Shown here one piece after another: positions 8,016 to 13,928 of a stretch of 15,382 nt of DNA. The notes below the pieces were generated by a model. That model was not told where the DNA came from and made no database searches. It worked only from the letters and a program-made list of their open reading frames with translations. How positions within the stretch are numbered: position 1 is the first letter of the stretch; each line of letters begins with the position of its first letter. The stretch comes from JAABPW01 sp037132275. Lineage in GTDB: Bacteria > Verrucomicrobiota > Kiritimatiellia > CAIKKV01 > CAITUY01. The stretch spans positions 1 to 15,382 of the forward strand of contig JBAXPK010000055.1 in assembly GCA_037132275.1 (NCBI GenBank), in the 5' to 3' direction. Both the position numbers and the translations under genes were made by a program.

Positions 8016-8654
8016 ATGAACGACGTCAGTTTGATTGATATGATGATACGCGGGTGGCCGGTTTTGTCCGTCCTGCTGTTAATGTCCATTTTTTCGGTCA
8101 CCATTATTGTGGATCGCGTGCGGCTTATCCGGCGGTTTCAGGTCAATGAGCGTTCCTTTATGGCGCGCCTGTTACGCCTCCATGCCGAGCAGGGCCGGGG
8201 GCCGGCGCTGGAATTCTGCCGCAAATACGATTTTCCCATCGCGGCGGTGTCGGCCGAGGTGCTTTCGCAAGCCGGTGGGCGTGAAGCCAAGGAGCGCGCC
8301 ATGCAGCATGGGATGCAGGCTCAGGTTCGGAAATTGGAGTCCATGGTGCCGGTTCTGGGCACCGTGGCTGGAACGGCGCCGTTTGTCGGCCTGTTTGGCA
8401 CGGTGATCGGAATCATCAAGGCCTTTGCCAGCATTGCCGCCAACAGCGGTGGCGGTCCGGAAGTGGTGTCGGCCGGCATTGCCGAGGCCTTGATTACCAC
8501 CGCCTGCGGTCTCGTCGTCGCCATTCCCGCCCTGATTGGCTACAACTATTGCATTCATATGACCGAAGTGCTGATGACCGATGTCGAGCTCCTGGTGTTC
8601 GACCTGATTGAGGTGTTGTGCCCGGAGACCAAGGGAGAGGGACGTCCCGCGTGA
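8016..8654 (+). CDS. exbB: MotA/TolQ/ExbB proton channel family protein (212 aa)
   Basis: This is the inner-membrane, pentamer-forming subunit of a proton-driven energy transducer. Residues 15-33 form the first membrane helix, followed by a basic cytoplasmic segment. The family core is present: LGTVAGTAPFVGLFGTVIG (114-132), with the conserved P-F-x-G-L-x-G-T-V, and then TTACGLVVAIPALIGYNY (161-178), which holds the channel threonines and the A-I-P-A turn. The length is near that of ExbB/TolQ. A Shine-Dalgarno GGGAGAG at 8005-8011 fixes the ATG. The next gene starts inside the stop codon, as expected for stoichiometric ExbB-ExbD synthesis. ExbB and TolQ cannot be separated without alignment. 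No TonB, TolA or outer-membrane receptor is in the window, so the client process is unknown. Confidence 0.9.
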   Translation: MNDVSLIDMMIRGWPVLSVLLLMSIFSVTIIVDRVRLIRRFQVNERSFMARLLRLHAEQGRGPALEFCRKYDFPIAAVSAEVLSQAGGREAKERAMQHGMQAQVRKLESMVPVLGTVAGTAPFVGLFGTVIGIIKAFASIAANSGGGPEVVSAGIAEALITTACGLVVAIPALIGYNYCIHMTEVLMTDVELLVFDLIEVLCPETKGEGRPA

Positions 8655-9076
8655 AGACGCCATCCAAGGCTTCTGGAAAACATCGCATCATGTCGGATAT
8701 CAATATGATTCCGTTCATTGATGTGTCGCTGGTGCTGCTGCTGATTTTCATGATTATGACGCCGCTGATGGTGCGCTCTCAACTTAAGATCAACCTGCCG
8801 AGCACGAAGGATTCCCAGCGGGACCTGACCCGCAAGGAAACAATCCAGGTTCAGGTGGACCGCGCTGGAACCGCCTATCTCTCGGGAATGCCCGTCGCAC
8901 CCGATCTCCTGGAAAGCCGCCTCCGCCAGTTGCTGATCGATCCTGCGAACCAACCCGTCGTGGTCGAGGCTGACAAGGACGTTCCCTTCCAATTCGTCAT
9001 CACAGTGATGGATGCCGCCAAGCGCATCGGTGCCGCCAAACTTGCCGTCTGCGTCAAGAAGCAGGGGAAGAAATAA
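8651..9076 (+). CDS. exbD: ExbD/TolR family biopolymer transport protein (141 aa)
   Basis: This is the partner of the preceding channel protein: one transmembrane helix plus a periplasmic domain. I chose the GTG at 8651. It overlaps the exbB stop (GTGA), and a strong Shine-Dalgarno, GGGAGAGGGA, lies at 8633-8642. An in-frame GTG at 8618 would add 11 residues but has no comparable site. SDINMIPFIDVSLVLLLIF (from residue 15) is the family signature, and the aspartate at residue 24 matches the proton-carrying Asp25 of E. coli ExbD. Residues about 45-141 form the periplasmic alpha/beta domain, with 'VVVEADKDVPFQFVITVMDAA' as its conserved part. A gap of 36 bases separates it from the antiporter gene, with no terminator in between. 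Confidence 0.9.
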   Translation: MKTPSKASGKHRIMSDINMIPFIDVSLVLLLIFMIMTPLMVRSQLKINLPSTKDSQRDLTRKETIQVQVDRAGTAYLSGMPVAPDLLESRLRQLLIDPANQPVVVEADKDVPFQFVITVMDAAKRIGAAKLAVCVKKQGKK

Positions 9077-9112
9077 CGTCGTATTGGAACAATTGTCACG
9101 GGAACCTTTTCA

Positions 9113-10855
9113 ATGCCCAACGTCGACCTCATCCTCACGTTGACTGGTGGCCTGGCCGCCGCGCTGTTCTTTGGCTACCTGATGCACCGCCTGAAGATTT
9201 CGGCTATTGCGGGCTATCTGCTTGCCGGGATCGTCGTCGGACCCCATACACCCGGATTTATTGCCAACCGTGAGTTGGCCTCGCAAATGGCGGATATTGG
9301 CATCATCCTCCTGATGTTCGGTGTCGGTCTGCAGTTCAACTTCAAAAAACTCGCCGGCGTAACCCGCCTGGTCGTGCCCGGCGCGCTGTTGCAGAGCCTT
9401 GCGACCGCCGTGTTCGGAACCCTGGTTGCCATGGCGTTCGGGTTGGGCGTGAAGGCCGGTATCGTCTACGGGCTGGCGCTTTCGGTCGCCAGCACCGTGG
9501 CCATGATCCGGGTGTTTGCCGATGCGCGCCGCCTGCATACCCCGACTGGGAATCGCGCCACGGGCTGGCTCGTTGTCGAGGATTTATTCATGATCTTCGT
9601 CCTGATTCTGTTGCCCGCCATACTTGGGACCGGGCATCATTCGGTGCCTGTCCTGATCCGCGAGTGTGGCATGGCGCTCCTGAAAATCACAGCCGTGGTG
9701 GCCGCCGCCTTTCTGCTCGGGGGCCGCGTGATCCCCTGGATACTCAGGCATGTGGCCGCGACGCGATCACGTGAACTTTTCACGCTTACCATCCTGGTCA
9801 CCGCGCTCGGGATCGCGGTGGGGGCCTCGATCTTGTTTGGCATTTCCATGGCGCTGGGCGCATTGATGGCCGGCATGGTGGTCGGACGATCGGATTTCAG
9901 TCTCCGGGCGGCGACCGAGGCCCTGCCCATGCGCGATGCCTTCGCCGTTCTGTTCTTTGTATCGGTGGGGATGCTGTTTGACCCGTCCCGTATTTTCGAG
10001 GCTCCGGCCTTCGGTCTGGCCACGCTCGCGATTGTCCTGCTCTGGAAACCCCTGGTCGCCGGCACCCTGATGATGGTGTTGGGATGCCCCACTCGTAATG
10101 CGCTGACCCTGGCGCTGGCGTTGGGCCAGATTGGCGAGTTCTCCTTTATCCTTGCGGGCGCGGGGAGCAGGATGGGTTTGCTTTCCGAAAGCACTGGGAA
10201 CCTGTTGGTAGTCGCCTCCATCCTTTCGCTGGTGCTCAACCCGTTTTATCTCCGGTTGGCCGATCCGGCCGAGGCCTGGCTGGTTCGTCATCCCCGACTC
10301 TGGCGCTGGCTGAACAGAACCGCCGCGCCGGTGGAGGGGGAGGAATCCGATGAGCCTGGGAAAGCCGACCGGCGCCGTGCCGTTCTCGTCGGGTATGGGC
10401 CGGTGGGAAAGACGCTTGCCGACCTACTGCTGGAGCATGCGATCACGCCAACGGTTATTGAGATGAATCATGACACCATCACGCGCTTGCGAACGCGGGC
10501 CATAGCCGCCGTCTACGGCGATGCCAGCCACGCCGAGGTGTTGCGGGCCGCCGGAACGGAACAGGCGGGAACGCTCATCCTCAGTGCGCCGGGTATCCCG
10601 ACGGGTGCCGAAATTATCCGTCAGGCCCGCGCCATGAACCCGGGGATCCATATTCTGGTGAACACGAGTTTCCTGAGTGAGTGTCCTGTCCTCGAGACAG
10701 CCGGGGCGGACGAGGTCTTCTCGGGCGAGGCTGAGGTGGCCTTGGCCATGTGTGGTTCCATGTTGCGTCGTTTGGGAGCCGGCACGGATGAGATTCGCCA
10801 AACGGGTGACCGTGTACGCACGACCTTGTCCGGAACCGCCAGTCGGCGGGAATAA
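9113..10855 (+). CDS. ybaL: Monovalent cation:proton antiporter, CPA2 KefB/YbaL type, with TrkA-N domain (580 aa)
   Basis: Residues 1-385 are polytopic and follow the YbaL/KefB pattern: ISAIAGYLLAGIVVGPHTPG (29-48), DIGIILLMFGVGL (61-73), LSVASTVAMIRV (123-134), and the ion-site helix GWLVVEDLFMI (151-161), with E156-D157 where the family keeps its essential acidic pair. GQIGEFSFILAG is at 338-349. A linker rich in charged residues (about 400-420) leads to a regulatory TrkA-N Rossmann domain. That domain has VLVGYGPVGKTLADLLL (424-440), with E450 at the end of the second strand, which suits NAD(H) or a related nucleotide. 'VYGDASHAEVLRAAG' (467-481) is typical. There is no TrkA-C domain and no KefF/KefG partner. 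A GGGAA at 9100-9104 supports the start. The probable role is K+ or Na+ efflux in pH, osmotic or electrophile stress. The ion is not determined. Confidence 0.9.
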   Translation: MPNVDLILTLTGGLAAALFFGYLMHRLKISAIAGYLLAGIVVGPHTPGFIANRELASQMADIGIILLMFGVGLQFNFKKLAGVTRLVVPGALLQSLATAVFGTLVAMAFGLGVKAGIVYGLALSVASTVAMIRVFADARRLHTPTGNRATGWLVVEDLFMIFVLILLPAILGTGHHSVPVLIRECGMALLKITAVVAAAFLLGGRVIPWILRHVAATRSRELFTLTILVTALGIAVGASILFGISMALGALMAGMVVGRSDFSLRAATEALPMRDAFAVLFFVSVGMLFDPSRIFEAPAFGLATLAIVLLWKPLVAGTLMMVLGCPTRNALTLALALGQIGEFSFILAGAGSRMGLLSESTGNLLVVASILSLVLNPFYLRLADPAEAWLVRHPRLWRWLNRTAAPVEGEESDEPGKADRRRAVLVGYGPVGKTLADLLLEHAITPTVIEMNHDTITRLRTRAIAAVYGDASHAEVLRAAGTEQAGTLILSAPGIPTGAEIIRQARAMNPGIHILVNTSFLSECPVLETAGADEVFSGEAEVALAMCGSMLRRLGAGTDEIRQTGDRVRTTLSGTASRRE

Positions 10856-10911
10856 TGGGGTGAAGTAACCCTGCCGCATTTTCATCTGGAATGACGGATG
10901 ATTGCGACATT

Positions 10912-10941
10912 TTGTCATAGGGAAAACCCCTGATGTAGAAT
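10912..10941 (+). promoter_or_regulatory. Candidate sigma70 promoter for the RHS locus
   Basis: TTGTCA (10912-10917; 5 of 6 matches to TTGACA) and TAGAAT (10936-10941; 5 of 6 matches to TATAAT) are 18 bases apart. Transcription would start near 10948, about 25 bases before the GTG at 10973. The spacer, -10 box and start region all lie within the inverted repeat at 10920-10953, which suggests control by a dimeric DNA-binding protein. No mapping data are available. Confidence 0.5.
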
Positions 10942-10953
10942 CAGGGTTTTCCC
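10920..10953. repeat. 34-base inverted repeat (operator-like or recombination boundary)
   Basis: The left arm GGGAAAACCCCTGAT (10920-10934) and the right arm ATCAGGGTTTTCCC (10940-10953) are complementary except for one extra C on the left, with a 5-base centre GTAGA. Each arm also holds a small dyad of its own (GGGAAAACCC; GGGTTTTCCC). The stem could be read as a terminator for the antiporter gene, but no run of T follows in either direction. Its overlap with a promoter makes an operator more likely. The RHS-like reading frame opens immediately after the TGA at 10931-10933, inside the left arm. Confidence 0.6.
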
Positions 10954-10972
10954 GATAGCGGAAAATCTTAAC

Positions 10973-12550
10973 GTGTACTACATTTACCCCGTCTATGATT
11001 CGCTGGATAGGCTGACCCGCGAGAAGCATGTGGATGTCTACGGGCAGATTGCTTCTGACGAGAAATACGAATTCGATCTGGCCGGGAACCGCACGAAAAA
11101 AACGGTGCTAGATAGTACCGGCAATCCGCTGGTGACGGTCGGCTACACGCTGGGAACGGGCAATCGGTTGGCCTCCTGGACGGTGGCGGAAACAAACCTC
11201 ATGGCCTGCTTCCCGGTGGCCGGTTATGCAAGCGAGACCATTGGGGCTAATGATCGGTTCGGGGCTCTTTGGGTGAGCAATGCCGTTCCGGGGGGTATGT
11301 CGGTCAAGCCGGTGTTGTCAGGAACTAATTTTCTAGTGGATCAAATGGTCGTCAGCATGGGCACGCAGACAATTGTGGCCGCCATTCGGGATGTGGCGGG
11401 CAATACAAGCTATGTCACCAACACTGTCATTCCTACGGTGGTCACCAATGGGGCCTACCAGTATAATACCGCCGGATGTCTCACCAACATTCAGTACAAA
11501 GGTAAGGACTATTCCCAGTCGCTAGGACTGACGTGGAACGGGCAATATCAACTTACTGCCGCGACCACGAATGGAGCGGTGGCCGAGCGGTATGGATATG
11601 ATGCTGCCGGAAGACGTCTTTGGGTTTGGGATGGCACGGCGGGGACAAATTGGTTTGTTTATGATGGAAATCAGGTTGTTGCCGATTTGAATTCAACTGG
11701 TGGGCTTGTCCGATCCTATGTGTGGGGAACAGGAATCGACAGTCTGCTTTCCATGACCGTGTATGGCGGAACCACCAATACTTACTACGCCCTGAAAGAT
11801 CACCTTGGTTCCGTTCTGGCTCTGACCGATGGAGCCGGAAACATTGTCGAATCCTATCGGTATGACGCCTGGGGCAGGACTACGGTTTACGGTGCCAACG
11901 GGAATGAGTTGACGGTATCTGCCATCGGCAACCGTTATTGCTGGCAGGGGCGCGAATATAGTTTCAAGACGGGACTGTATTATTTCCGCGCACGATGGGC
12001 TGATCCCGTGACCGGGAGATGGCTCTCTCCTGATCCACTTGGCATCTCCGGAGGGCTGAATCTTTACGCCATTATGGGATGTAATACCGCGAATTTTAAA
12101 GATCCCTTCGGACTGTGTAAAAACAGCAACATCAATAGAAATGCCCTTCTTAAAGCAGCTCAGAATACTAGTTTAGGAAATTCGTTTTTAGGACTTGTTG
12201 GATTTGGTCTTCTTTTTACCCCAGCCGCCCCAGCGGGAGGAGTAGTATTGGCGACCACTGGAGTAATCGGAGTTGGGTTGGGCGTAACTGAGACCGGATT
12301 ATCAGGAGATTGGGAACCTGCCGCCTGGTCTGTCGGGGGATATTTCGTTGGTGGTGCTGTCGGAAGAAATGTTCCGAGTCTCTTAGGATTGCGTGGGGTC
12401 GAATATAATTGGGGTGCAGCACGCTATTACGGCACTGGGGGCCGTTTTGTTCCGACTCAAGTGGGGCGTAATGCCTATCTCTTGGGGCGCGGCTCGGATC
12501 AGATTACTTCAACCACTATCGAACAATTTGGAGATACGCCATGCAGATGA
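10973..12550 (+). CDS. N-terminally truncated RHS/YD-repeat protein with RHS core and variable C-terminal tail (525 aa)
   Basis: Several YD-type repeats are visible, such as YDSLDRLTRE (8-17), YEFDLAGNRTKK (32-43), RYGYDAAGRRL (206-216), WFVYDGNQVVADL (227-239) and YRYDAWGRTT (295-304). The conserved RHS core is LKDHLGSVLALTDGAGNI (274-291), WQGREYSFKTGLYYFRARW (324-342), DPVTGRWLSPDPLG (344-357) and LNLYAIMGCNTANFKDPFGL (362-381). Full RHS proteins generally exceed 1000 residues and carry an N-terminal secretion region. Here the frame is closed by a TGA at 10931-10933, so only the C-terminal shell survives. The GTG start has a promoter but no clear Shine-Dalgarno. Residues 382-525 are the variable tail, which in polymorphic toxins is the effector. 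It has a hydrophobic, glycine-rich stretch (402-440, 451-464) and ends 'GRNAYLLGRGSDQITSTTIE'. I do not recognise it. This may be a displaced 'orphan' RHS tip or a remnant. Confidence 0.8.
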   Translation: MYYIYPVYDSLDRLTREKHVDVYGQIASDEKYEFDLAGNRTKKTVLDSTGNPLVTVGYTLGTGNRLASWTVAETNLMACFPVAGYASETIGANDRFGALWVSNAVPGGMSVKPVLSGTNFLVDQMVVSMGTQTIVAAIRDVAGNTSYVTNTVIPTVVTNGAYQYNTAGCLTNIQYKGKDYSQSLGLTWNGQYQLTAATTNGAVAERYGYDAAGRRLWVWDGTAGTNWFVYDGNQVVADLNSTGGLVRSYVWGTGIDSLLSMTVYGGTTNTYYALKDHLGSVLALTDGAGNIVESYRYDAWGRTTVYGANGNELTVSAIGNRYCWQGREYSFKTGLYYFRARWADPVTGRWLSPDPLGISGGLNLYAIMGCNTANFKDPFGLCKNSNINRNALLKAAQNTSLGNSFLGLVGFGLLFTPAAPAGGVVLATTGVIGVGLGVTETGLSGDWEPAAWSVGGYFVGGAVGRNVPSLLGLRGVEYNWGAARYYGTGGRFVPTQVGRNAYLLGRGSDQITSTTIEQFGDTPCR

Positions 12551-12900
12551 TTCGTCTTTCTAAGTATACTCGGGTCGCAGTTATAACGACGTTGATTCTG
12601 ATGTTCGCGTTGCAAAGGTGGCGATTTCAGAGTCTTTTTGACAGAAATGTAGCCTTAATGATTTTCACGGGACTATGCGCCGTGTGGATGCTGAAATATG
12701 GATTCGAGGGCGTGGCCGATATGAAGCAGATTAAAGGCAAACCGAACAACCATCAAAAGGCAGCTTACTATATATCTGTAGGTCAGATACTTTCCGGAAT
12801 CTTGGTCCTTCTATACTTTGTTTTCTTTTTTCTTTTTCAGTCATCTTGGCGAATCTTTACATATGCGGAATCTTTGGGGCTTCCGGTGACACCTCGCTAA
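12541..12900 (+). CDS. Small three-helix membrane protein, candidate immunity protein for the RHS tail (119 aa)
   Basis: No family is recognised. Three hydrophobic segments are clear (about 11-24, 36-51 and 76-99), separated by basic or charged loops such as KQIKGKPNNHQK (62-73). A Shine-Dalgarno GGAG (12530-12533) lies 7 bases before the ATG at 12541, within the RHS frame. A second ATG at 12547 overlaps the RHS TGA (ATGA). Coupling this tight, directly behind a variable RHS tail, is the usual place for a cognate immunity gene, and a membrane immunity protein would fit a membrane-active effector. The base composition is visibly more AT-rich than the antiporter gene, like the adjoining tail. 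The function is inferred from position only. Confidence 0.6.
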   Translation: MQMIRLSKYTRVAVITTLILMFALQRWRFQSLFDRNVALMIFTGLCAVWMLKYGFEGVADMKQIKGKPNNHQKAAYYISVGQILSGILVLLYFVFFFLFQSSWRIFTYAESLGLPVTPR

Positions 12901-12939
12901 CCACTTGGCTAAACGAAAAAACACCTGGGAGTCCGCACT

Positions 12940-13776
12940 ATGAGTATCCGTAACGATTCTAGTAAAACGAAAAACAGTGTATGGATTGGGCTTGTCGGAC
13001 TTCGCCCAAAGGATGGGAATCCCCACCTTAAAAAAGCAAACGGAGCATATACTAACGTATTGGCTTTTGTCGCCAATGAAGCACACTACCGTAAAGATGT
13101 AACTGCTGCACTCAAAGATAGTGGCTTCTCGGTTTTTGAAATTGAGGATGTTGAGCCGTTTTCCGAACGAGCTAAGCGTTTTCAGATAGATAATAAATTA
13201 ATGAAGTTGAGCCAAGAATGCGAAAAAAAGAAAATCATATGCGTCGGAATGTTCTATCCTTTTCTGCAGAAGGGTGCGACTGCAACATCTGGTAGTGCCT
13301 CAGAAACAACATGCAATTTACGAAACGGGCTGTTTTGTTCCCGGCGAACGGCGGGCGCTCTTGGTGGCGCGGGCATCCGCCCGCTTGGCCCCGTTGTGCC
13401 GGACGCCCCCGGCCATGCACTCTCTCCCGTCTTCCTTTTAGCCGCCTGTGATCCAGGGGGCTGGCGCGGTGGTCGGCCCGCCAGTCGGGCGGCGGTCCTT
13501 CAAGGACGGCGTGCGGTCAAGCCGTGCTTCCCGTCTCCGCCCGGCGTGGCCGCCGTTCTCCGCCGGGAATTCCGGCTTCACCACGCGCCGGGGCCATTGT
13601 TCAAGGCGGCGGTGCTGGTAGCCGTCTCCGGAGTACCGGAGTCGGCAACCCACACCGCCTTGCGGGAGCTTCGCGCCGGGCACTCCCATCCACTCACCGG
13701 AGACGGCGACAACCTCTTGCTAAACCTGTTTAGCATTGGCGTTTTTGAAGAGTCGGCGTTCGCCGTCGACGGCTGA
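12940..13776 (+). CDS. Immunity-like soluble protein whose frame runs on into unrelated GC-rich sequence (278 aa; about 110 genuine)
   Basis: A Shine-Dalgarno GGGAG (12927-12931) precedes the ATG by 8 bases. Residues 13-110 look like a real alpha/beta protein: VWIGLVGLRPKDGN (14-27), GAYTNVLAFV (35-44), a helix, FSVFEIEDVEPFSER (63-77), and KKKIICVGMFYPF (97-109). This pattern of an opening W-V/I-G strand, a central GA-x-x-N strand, an 'EIEDVEP' turn with R, and a closing 'G-x-F' strand resembles a small protein family I have seen beside polymorphic toxins, but I cannot name it. Past residue about 112 (nucleotide about 13275) the composition changes abruptly to Ala/Gly/Arg/Pro-rich sequence without fold-like character. 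The last 160 or so residues are probably a run-on created by a recombination junction that removed the native stop. The expressed protein may be unstable or non-functional. Confidence 0.5.
   Translation: MSIRNDSSKTKNSVWIGLVGLRPKDGNPHLKKANGAYTNVLAFVANEAHYRKDVTAALKDSGFSVFEIEDVEPFSERAKRFQIDNKLMKLSQECEKKKIICVGMFYPFLQKGATATSGSASETTCNLRNGLFCSRRTAGALGGAGIRPLGPVVPDAPGHALSPVFLLAACDPGGWRGGRPASRAAVLQGRRAVKPCFPSPPGVAAVLRREFRLHHAPGPLFKAAVLVAVSGVPESATHTALRELRAGHSHPLTGDGDNLLLNLFSIGVFEESAFAVDG
13621..13707. repeat. 11-base perfect inverted repeat enclosing 65 bases
   Basis: GCCGTCTCCGG (13621-13631) is exactly complementary to CCGGAGACGGC (13697-13707). The interior holds further dyads, including GGGAG/CTCCC, so the whole 87 bases could fold as one branched hairpin in RNA or single-stranded DNA. 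The function is unknown. Confidence 0.55.
13718..13735. repeat. 18-base palindrome TGCTAAAC-CT-GTTTAGCA
   Basis: Two 8-base perfect arms flank a 2-base centre, 10 bases beyond the larger inverted repeat. It is AT-rich within GC-rich surroundings, which makes it stand out as a possible protein-binding or recombination site. It resembles integron attC core sites only loosely and does not fit their consensus (GTTRRRY / RYYYAAC). Confidence 0.5.
13762..13773. repeat. 12-base perfect palindrome GCCGTCGACGGC
   Basis: This self-complementary 12-mer overlaps the end of the run-on reading frame, whose TGA is at 13774-13776. It lies about 120 bases upstream of the candidate restriction-gene promoter. 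It could bind a dimeric regulator, but GC-rich DNA yields such palindromes by chance fairly often. Confidence 0.35.
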
Positions 13777-13891
13777 CGACCAGGATGGCCAACTTGTCGC
13801 CGGGCGGCTAAAGAGAAAATGCGGCTTCGATGGAAAGACGGTTCGGCGGGCTCACCGCAGAGAAGAAAGCGAACCGGGCTGGCGAAGTTCA

Positions 13892-13920
13892 TTGAGAACG
13901 GCCCGGCGTTCCGCTACAGT
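13892..13920 (+). promoter_or_regulatory. Candidate sigma70 promoter giving a leaderless restriction-gene transcript
   Basis: TTGAGA (13892-13897; 5 of 6) and TACAGT (13915-13920; 4 of 6) are exactly 17 bases apart. The predicted start of transcription, about 7 bases past the -10 box, falls near 13927. That is within two bases of the ATG at 13929, which has no Shine-Dalgarno upstream. The two observations support each other. Confidence 0.4.
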
Positions 13921-13928
13921 GCCGGGCT

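Larger units (their letters stand above)
13270..13928. other. GC-rich, hairpin-rich stretch without a convincing gene
   Basis: This 650-base stretch separates the immunity-like gene from the restriction gene. Open frames exist on both strands, as expected in GC-rich DNA, but none shows fold-like composition or a good ribosome site. One 46-codon frame, ATG at 13311 to TGA at 13449-13451, starts MQFTKRAVLFPANGG and has no Shine-Dalgarno. Many short dyads are visible: GTTC-CCGGC-GAAC near 13340; GCCCG-CCAGT-CGGGC near 13475; GTCCTT-C-AAGGAC near 13496; CTCCGG-AGTA-CCGGAG at 13626-13641; and those listed separately. It may be a dispersed structured repeat or debris of a mobile element. No transposase can be read in it. 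Confidence 0.5.

Noticed and set aside
8618..8650. Upstream GTG as the exbD start
   Set aside because: It would add 11 residues within the exbB gene without a good Shine-Dalgarno. The GTG at 8651 has GGGAGAGGGA at proper spacing and a GTGA overlap.
10920..10953. Rho-independent terminator of the antiporter gene
   Set aside because: The stem is strong, but no run of T follows on either strand, and a good promoter overlaps it. An operator-like role fits better.
13718..13735. Integron attC core site
   Set aside because: TGCTAAAC/GTTTAGCA does not match the RYYYAAC and GTTRRRY cores, the arms are adjacent rather than separated by a 50-100 base stem, and no integron integrase is in the window.
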